A stretch of DNA of 64,000 nucleotides, taken from positions 1 through 64,000 of the forward strand of contig JACPOB010000118.1 of assembly GCA_016185145.1 (NCBI GenBank), given 5' to 3'. The notes beneath the pieces are model-generated. The model worked only from the letters and a program-made list of their open reading frames with translations. It was not told the origin of the DNA and made no database searches. A program made the position numbers and the translations under genes. The DNA comes from Rhodospirillales bacterium (lineage in GTDB: Bacteria; Pseudomonadota; Alphaproteobacteria; Reyranellales; Reyranellaceae). Below are positions 56,710-64,000 of the stretch, piece by piece (positions within the stretch are counted from its first letter, which is position 1; every line of letters begins with the position of its first letter).

Positions 56710-57951
56710 TCAGCCGCCGAAGCGACGTGCCGACAGGGCGGTGATGTCGAGCCTGGGCGTACGGCCTTGAACGACGTCGGTAACCAGCTCGCCGGTGATC
56801 GCCGCCAGGGAAAGTCCCAGATGTTGATGGCCGAAGGCCAGGACAACGTTGCGATGGTTCGGTGCCGGGCCGATCATCGGCAAATAGTCCGGCAGGGTCG
56901 GCCGGTCGCCGCACCAGCGTGATGTCTCGGTCAGGTGCGGACGGTTGAACAACACCGATGCCTGGCGGCGAAGAACGTCGGCTCGTTGCCAGTTCGGCGC
57001 GGCTGCTCCCAATTCAACGGTGCCGGCAAGTCGAAGTCCTGCCTCCATCGGCGTTGCCACAAAGCCGCGATCCGCGAACAACAGCGGAGTGTCCAGGTGA
57101 ATTTCATCGGCTACCATCACGTGGTAGCCGCGTTCGCGCACCAGCGGAACCTTGATGGCCAACTGCTGCGCCAACTGCTTGGAGCCGACCCCGGCCGCGA
57201 GGACGATCTGGTTTGCCAGGATCTCACCGTCGCGCAGACGGACTCCCCTGACAGCGTCGTTCTCGATGGTGAACCCGGCGACGCGCTGTCGCTCGATCAC
57301 TTCGCCGCCGTCGCCAGCGAACTGCCGGCCGAGGTTGCGCACGACGTCGAACGGTTCTGTGGTGTATGCCGAGTCCGGGAGGTATCGGCCGGCACACATC
57401 TTCATCGTCAAGGCCGGCACGCGCTCGCGAATGTCGGCTGGCGACAGGGCATGAAACCGTATTCCGTGGTCCTTCAGGAGCTTGTTCTCGTTTGCCGCCG
57501 CCCTGGCCGAGCGTGGCGATTCGAACAGCGTCAGATACCCGCGAGACTTGAAGAGCTCCGCATGTCCGTTGCTGCTCGTCAGCCTTTTCCAGGCAGGTAC
57601 GGCATCCCGCAGCAAGGTTGCCAGCACTTTGGTGCCGCGATCGACGGCGCTCGGCAGAGCTGCCATCGCAAACCTCGTAAACCACGGCATGAGCGAGGGC
57701 AGGGAAGCCCAATTCACATGCAGCGGTCCCAGAGGATCGGCAAGCATGCGAAAGGCCCCACCGAGCACGTCGGGGCGCGCCAGCGGCAGGATATGATCGA
57801 CGGCAACCAGTCCTGCATTGCCGAAGGAGCACCCGCGGCCGATTTCATGCTCGTCAATGAGCGTGACGCGGCGTCCGGTGCGCTGCAGTGCGCGTGCGCA
57901 GGCAAGCCCGACGACGCCGCCGCCTATGACGGCGATATCCGCGGATTTCAT
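56710..57951 (-). CDS. FAD-dependent D-amino-acid dehydrogenase-like oxidoreductase
   Basis: A 413-residue DadA-like flavoprotein. The FAD dinucleotide motif is IAVIGGGVVGLACARALQRTG at the N terminus, followed by GRGCSFGNAGLVAVDHILPL, the DadA-type flavin contact. The C-terminal DAO motif is WCGDRPTLPDYLPMIGPAP with AFGHQHLGLSLAA. It would oxidise a D-amino acid or cyclic imino acid to its oxo or imine form. It is the last gene of the operon, coupled to the ornithine-cyclodeaminase-like gene by an ATGA overlap. The substrate is inferred only from context. Confidence 0.88.
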   Translation of the reverse strand: MKSADIAVIGGGVVGLACARALQRTGRRVTLIDEHEIGRGCSFGNAGLVAVDHILPLARPDVLGGAFRMLADPLGPLHVNWASLPSLMPWFTRFAMAALPSAVDRGTKVLATLLRDAVPAWKRLTSSNGHAELFKSRGYLTLFESPRSARAAANENKLLKDHGIRFHALSPADIRERVPALTMKMCAGRYLPDSAYTTEPFDVVRNLGRQFAGDGGEVIERQRVAGFTIENDAVRGVRLRDGEILANQIVLAAGVGSKQLAQQLAIKVPLVRERGYHVMVADEIHLDTPLLFADRGFVATPMEAGLRLAGTVELGAAAPNWQRADVLRRQASVLFNRPHLTETSRWCGDRPTLPDYLPMIGPAPNHRNVVLAFGHQHLGLSLAAITGELVTDVVQGRTPRLDITALSARRFGG

Positions 57952-58901
57952 GCGCCGGCAGGCGCATGTGAAGACTTCTCGTACACCAGGGAAGCCGCGG
58001 CGAGATCCTCGATCGCCGCTCCAACGGATTTGAACAAGGTTATATGCTCGTCGTTGGTGCGGCCGGGACGGTCGTTGCGCACAAGGTCGAACAGATCGCC
58101 TTGAATTTCGTCCGGGGAGAGCACGGCCGTCTGCAACGGCACGACAATGTCACCGGCTTCCTTCATCGCGCCCGCTCGGGTGTCGACGAAGACCTTGCTG
58201 CGCCGGATTGCGTCATCGTCCGTCTCTCGCATGGCCGGCGTAAAGCCGCCGACCAGGTCGAGATGCGTTCCAGGTCTTAGCCAGGCGCCTCGCACCAACG
58301 GTCGGGTGCTGAGCGTGGCGCAGCTTACGATATCCGCTCGTGTAACGGCTGCTTCCAGGTCGACGACGGCATCGGCGTTCAGTCCGCTTTGGCAGAGCTC
58401 CTTCGCCACGGCTGACGCCTTGTCCGGGTTGCGTCCCCACACGAAGACCTGTGTGATCGGCCGCACCGATGCATGGGCGGATGCGAGATGCCTCGATAGG
58501 CGGCCGGTGCCGACGATGAGCAAGCGGCTGGCGTCGCGGCGCGCGACATAGCGAGCCGCCAGCGCGGAGGCGGCTGCCGTCCGTCGTGCGGTCAGTTCGC
58601 CGCCCTCCAATATCGCCAATGTCTCGCCCGTGCGCGCGGAAAACAACAGGTAGACGCCCGACACGGCGGGTTTGCCGATCTGTGCATTGGCAGGAAACAC
58701 GTTCACCGCCTTGACGCCGAGATATCGGTCGGGAACCCATGCAGGCATCAGCAGGTGGACAGGCGGCTCAGGCCCGTCCGACATGACGTGATGATGCCGC
58801 GTCGGCATCCTGCTCTCCTGCCTGAAAGCCTGCTCCAAAGCGTGGATAGTCGATGGCCAGTCGAGGGTCTGGCCGATCTCCGCCGCCGAAATCAACTTCA
58901 C
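57948..58901 (-). CDS. Ornithine cyclodeaminase / mu-crystallin family protein
   Basis: A 317-residue NAD(P)-dependent enzyme. The substrate domain has YLGVKAVNVFPANAQ with the conserved lysine and GGELTARRTAAASALA. The Rossmann domain has LLIVGTGRLSRHLASAHAS. The aspartate in GTHLDLVGGFTPAMRE is typical. Members are ornithine cyclodeaminases, alanine dehydrogenases or delta1-pyrroline-2-carboxylate reductases. Next to a D-amino-acid dehydrogenase the last role is attractive but not proven. It lies 45 bases after the transporter ATPase gene and overlaps the dadA-like gene by 4 bases. Confidence 0.88.
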   Translation of the reverse strand: MKLISAAEIGQTLDWPSTIHALEQAFRQESRMPTRHHHVMSDGPEPPVHLLMPAWVPDRYLGVKAVNVFPANAQIGKPAVSGVYLLFSARTGETLAILEGGELTARRTAAASALAARYVARRDASRLLIVGTGRLSRHLASAHASVRPITQVFVWGRNPDKASAVAKELCQSGLNADAVVDLEAAVTRADIVSCATLSTRPLVRGAWLRPGTHLDLVGGFTPAMRETDDDAIRRSKVFVDTRAGAMKEAGDIVVPLQTAVLSPDEIQGDLFDLVRNDRPGRTNDEHITLFKSVGAAIEDLAAASLVYEKSSHAPAGA

Positions 58902-58946
58902 AATGCTACTCCTGCTCCCGTTGCCCGGGACACCATCGCTACACGC

Positions 58947-60927
<1,981 letters not shown>

Positions 60928-60931
<4 letters not shown>

Positions 60932-61824
60932 CGGTTCCGGCTTTCGGGCGAAGTCAGATCGCGCAGGCCGTCTCCGGTCATGTTGGTTGCAAGCACGAGC
61001 ATGAAGAGGAATGCGCCCGGGATCGTGATGAGCCACGGATCGAAAAGAATGTTCGCGCGGCCTTCGGCGATCATCAGACCCCAGGACGGGGTGGGTGCCG
61101 GAACCCCGATGCCCAGGAAGGAGAGTGCGGCCTCCAGGACGATCGCTTGCGCGATTTCCAACGTTGCCACGACCAGCAGGTTGTTGACGACGTTGGGAAG
61201 AACTTCCTGGACGATGATCTGAAAGTTGGACGCGCCTTGGACGCGGGAAGCGACAATGAAGTCGGCGGACCGGATTTGCTGCGTCGTCGCGCGCATGACG
61301 ATCGCAAAGCGGTCCCAGAGCAACAGGCCGAGCACGCCGATGACGATCTGCAGCGAGGAGCCGACCAGGGCCACCACTGCCAGGGCCACCAGGATCACCG
61401 GGATGGCCAGGCGCGCGGTAATCAGGAACGAGATCACCGTATCGACCCGGCCGCCAAAATAGCCGGCGACGACGCCCAAGGTGGTGCCGATCAGGCACGA
61501 AATGGCGGTGACGCTCAATCCCACGAGAAGGGAGACGCGCGCGCCGAACAACAGGCGCGACCAGTAATCACGACCGAGATGGTCGGTGCCGAACGGATGC
61601 GTCCAGCTGCCGCCATCCATCCACACGGGAGGCTGCATGCGCGCCAGAAGGTCCTGTGCATATGGATCGTAGGGCGTCAGGAGCGGGGCGAAAATCGCCA
61701 GCACCGCCATGACGGCGAGCACGGCGCACCCGAACAGGAACCCTCCGTGCTGCCGCCACCGCGGCAGCAATCGCGGCATGGACGCACCTGTGGCTGGAGG
61801 CGCTGATGGTTTGGCTGTGCTCAC
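60928..61824 (-). CDS. ABC transporter permease (DppC-like)
   Basis: A 298-residue inner-membrane permease. The N-terminal helix GFLFGCAVLAVMAVLAIFAPLL and the DppC signature THPFGTDHLGRDYWSRLLFGAR are followed by further helices. The EAA loop EAALSFLGIGVPAPTPSWG faces the ATPases. The start is GTG 61824, overlapping the upstream permease stop as GTGA; a longer frame to 61956 runs antiparallel to homology-free sequence inside the DppB gene. Confidence 0.92.
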
Positions 61825-62738
61825 GACATCCTCATTCGGGGGTCGAGCCAGGCATTCACTATGTCCGCGAGAAACGTCAGCACGATGTAGATCAGCGAGA
61901 AGCAGAGGACGAGCGCTTGAATGACGGGGAGGTCGCTTCGGAGGATCGATTCCCATGCAAGGCGGCCGGCGCCGTTGATGGCGAACACGCTCTCGACCAC
62001 CACGGACCCGGCCAGCATATAGCCGAATTGCGCCGCCGAGAGGCTGACGACCGGAATCAGCGCGTTGCGCAGCGCGTATTTCATCAGGACCTTGCGCGGA
62101 AGCAGCCCCATTGCGCGCGCCGTGCGAATGTAGTCGGTGTCGAGGACGCTGATCATGCCCGATCTCGTAAGCCGCATGATGGCGGGCGCCGCGAAATACG
62201 AGAGCACCACCGTCGGCAGGATATAATGCCGCCAGCTGTCGAGCCCGGAACTCGGAAGGATCGGGTACTCGACGCTGAAGACAATGACGAGAAGGAGCGC
62301 GAACCAGAACGTCGGCAGCGCCTGGCCGACGACGGCGAATATCAAGGCGAAGCGATCAATTCGCGTATTGGGCCGGCAGCCGGCGGCAATGCCCAACGAT
62401 ACGCCGATCGTGATGGCCAGGACGATGGCGCAGGCGCCAAGTCTCATGGTGATGCCGAGGCGCTCGATCACGATCGACGACACCGGCAGGTTGAAGTACA
62501 GGCTCTGCCCGAGGTCTCCGGAGATGAAGCCACCGAGCCATGACAGGTATTGCACGATGATCGGGCGATCGAAGCCGTAAGCCTCGCGTATCCGGGCGAT
62601 ATCGGCGGCGCTGCCCGATTCTCCCGCCATGCGCGTCGCCGGATCGCCGCCCGCAAATATCAGGAAAAAGGTCGCGAGAGACACGGCGAGAAGCAACAAG
62701 ACCCCTGAGACGGATCGGCGAAAAATGTAGCGAGACAT
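61821..62738 (-). CDS. ABC transporter permease (DppB-like)
   Basis: A 305-residue permease beginning MSRYIFRRSVSGVLLLLAVS with the usual first helix LAVSLATFFLIFAGGDPAT. It contains YGFDRPIIVQYLSWLGGFISGDLG, the EAA-type loop YIRTARAMGLLPRKVLMKYAL, and about six helices. It forms the heterodimeric channel with the DppC-like protein. It lies 71 bases after the solute-binding protein gene in one operon. Confidence 0.93.
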   Translation of the reverse strand: MSRYIFRRSVSGVLLLLAVSLATFFLIFAGGDPATRMAGESGSAADIARIREAYGFDRPIIVQYLSWLGGFISGDLGQSLYFNLPVSSIVIERLGITMRLGACAIVLAITIGVSLGIAAGCRPNTRIDRFALIFAVVGQALPTFWFALLLVIVFSVEYPILPSSGLDSWRHYILPTVVLSYFAAPAIMRLTRSGMISVLDTDYIRTARAMGLLPRKVLMKYALRNALIPVVSLSAAQFGYMLAGSVVVESVFAINGAGRLAWESILRSDLPVIQALVLCFSLIYIVLTFLADIVNAWLDPRMRMS

Positions 62739-62809
62739 ACTGCTTCTCGTGCGGAAAAGGCCGACTACCGGCAGGAGGGCGATCCCTGCCGGCAGTCACG
62801 TGCGCTCAA

Positions 62810-64000
62810 CTACTTCCAAGAAGCCCTGTAGAACGGCACAAACTCGTCTGGATCGACATCCAGGACAAGGTTGCTGTTCTGCGCCGTGTTCACGCTGTAG
62901 GTCCACAGCGGCAACCAGTACGCTTGATCGGCAATATACTTTTGTGCGGCCGCATAGTGCTTCTTCCGCTCTTCGCGGTCGGCCGAACTGTCGGCGATCT
63001 TCAAGTCGGCGATCGCCTTCGGGTCCTTCACGACGTCGTCACCGGTGCCACCAAAGAAAGGGCTGGTCCCGAGAGCGGCGTCACCGACACCATAGGCACC
63101 CCAGGCACTGACGATGGCCGCCGCTCGCCCTTCCATCCAGGCCGTCCGCGCAGGAGCGGGCTGCTGCTCATTGATGGTGGTGCGAATGCCGACGGCCGAG
63201 AGGTTGGCGGCAATCGCCTCGATATGCGCCCGCGGGAACGATGGCGCCGTCACGAGCTCGAGCGAGAAGCCGTTTGGATACCCGGCTTCAGTCAGCAACT
63301 CCTTAGCTTTTTTGGGGTCGAACGCATACTTCGTGACGTCGGTCGAGCATCCGAACTGGACCGGATGGCAGGCCGAGTAGAGCGGTTCGGATACTCCGCC
63401 AACTAGGGCCTTTATGATTCGCTGTTTGTCGACAGCATAGTTGATGGCTTGCCGCACTCGAACGTCGGCGAGAGGGGATTTGCCACCCTCGAAGTGCGGA
63501 TTCATCGAGATGTAGCCAATACGCATGATCGGCCAGCTTTTGACCGTGATGTTGGGCCGGCCGGACAACCGCTTTGCCGCGTCCGGCGGCAGACGCCAGA
63601 TCCAGTCGACCTGCCCGTTCAGCAGCTCGGCGTACTGCACATTGGCTTCCGGCAGAACGCGGACGACCAATCGCTTGATGGCCGGCCGACCTTTGGGGCT
63701 GCCGGCGTAGTAGTCGTCGAAGCGCTCCAGCGCGTAGCGCCTGCCGGCTGTCATTTCAACGAGCCGATAGGGGCCGGTGCCGATCGGCTTGGCGGATACT
63801 CCGGCGGACCCGCCTGCTTCGAGCTGCCGCTTGGAGAAGATCGGCAGATTGCCCGACAGCATCTCCAGCGCCATCGGATACACCGATTTCATGCGGAGAC
63901 GGACGGTATCCGGGCCGGTCTTCTCGACGACGTCGATCCAGTTCACCGCGACCTGGAAGCGTGCGTTGTATTCCTTCGACGCGACGGTATTGAGCGTATA
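62810..64000 (-). CDS. ABC transporter substrate-binding protein, family 5 (partial)
   Basis: The C-terminal 396 residues of a family 5 (peptide/opine/nickel) binding protein; the start lies beyond the window edge. The visible part has KPIGTGPYRLVEMTAGRRYALERFDDYYAG, typical of SBP_bac_5, then GYISMNPHFEGGKSPLADVRVRQAINYAVDK and a C-terminal lobe. The frame is open to base 64000, with no stop before the edge. It would capture the ligand in the periplasm for the downstream DppBCDF-type transporter. The ligand is unknown. Confidence 0.92.
   Translation of the reverse strand, partial: YTLNTVASKEYNARFQVAVNWIDVVEKTGPDTVRLRMKSVYPMALEMLSGNLPIFSKRQLEAGGSAGVSAKPIGTGPYRLVEMTAGRRYALERFDDYYAGSPKGRPAIKRLVVRVLPEANVQYAELLNGQVDWIWRLPPDAAKRLSGRPNITVKSWPIMRIGYISMNPHFEGGKSPLADVRVRQAINYAVDKQRIIKALVGGVSEPLYSACHPVQFGCSTDVTKYAFDPKKAKELLTEAGYPNGFSLELVTAPSFPRAHIEAIAANLSAVGIRTTINEQQPAPARTAWMEGRAAAIVSAWGAYGVGDAALGTSPFFGGTGDDVVKDPKAIADLKIADSSADREERKKHYAAAQKYIADQAYWLPLWTYSVNTAQNSNLVLDVDPDEFVPFYRASWK

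Overview
This window is high-GC chromosomal DNA of an alphaproteobacterium. The evidence is the gene content and order: argH-lysA followed by the DUF4175/TIGR02302 protein, rpoZ-rsh and pdxJ-acpS-lepB-rnc-era, an ATP12-family F1 assembly chaperone, and a class II (B12-dependent) ribonucleotide reductase. Palindromic repeats starting CCTCACCCTGAGGAGC are also typical of Rhizobiales/Rhodospirillales genomes. A Reyranella- or Bradyrhizobium-like host is only a guess. Most genes are tightly packed, and many neighbours share ATGA or GTGA stop/start overlaps.

Layout. 1-3.3 kb: end of etfA, a 3-hydroxyacyl-CoA dehydrogenase, a small secreted protein and an M81 (MlrC) peptidase. 3.3-4.4 kb (minus): a ParD/ParE pair whose toxin lacks its middle, and a TlpA-like thioredoxin. 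4.4-10.2 kb: argH and lysA joined through a palindromic element that encodes both protein ends, a large DUF4175 membrane protein with a Gln/Gly tract, and an LprI-like protein. 10.3-12.2 kb: hpt, a zinc-ribbon membrane protein and plsC. 12.2-16.1 kb: a long leader and nrdJ, interrupted at its catalytic cysteine by a 375-residue intein with a LAGLIDADG endonuclease. 16.1-23.4 kb: a Bug-type binding protein, an HtrA protease, rarA, an L,D-transpeptidase with a coupled dienelactone hydrolase, and an RluC-type pseudouridine synthase. 23.4-27.6 kb: AsmA-like protein, STM3941-like protein, ATP12, and a PEP mutase superfamily enzyme with a phosphonopyruvate-hydrolase-like signature. 27.6-33.2 kb: propionyl/acyl-CoA carboxylase beta and alpha with a 2-TM protein between them, acylphosphatase and lipB. 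33.3-39.1 kb: tRNA-Leu(GAG), maeB, mgtE, a small secreted protein and isovaleryl-CoA dehydrogenase. 39.1-44.6 kb: a duplicated winged-helix regulator and a 1480-residue secreted protein combining an M10 metalloprotease, RTX repeats, an S53 serine protease and DUF4114. 44.7-50.1 kb: TetR regulator plus acyl-CoA synthetase, sulfite-oxidase-like enzyme, glutathione peroxidase, family 5 uracil-DNA glycosylase, NYN/LabA protein and folK. 50.2-56.7 kb: rpoZ, rsh, pdxJ, acpS, lepB, rnc, era. 56.7-64 kb (minus): an import and catabolic operon of solute-binding protein, DppBCDF-type ABC transporter, ornithine-cyclodeaminase-family enzyme and D-amino-acid dehydrogenase.

The gene ends are marked by several families of palindromic repeats. 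Family A has three ~105-bp copies, family B has five GGACCGCG hairpins including a perfect 36-bp palindrome, family C hairpins flank one family B copy, and family D sits at the argH/lysA junction. In three places a repeat supplies stop codons or protein termini. The most unusual items are the two-protease RTX fusion, the nrdJ intein, the coding palindromic element at argH/lysA, and a perfect 11-bp inverted repeat that brackets the -10 element and abuts the rsh start codon.
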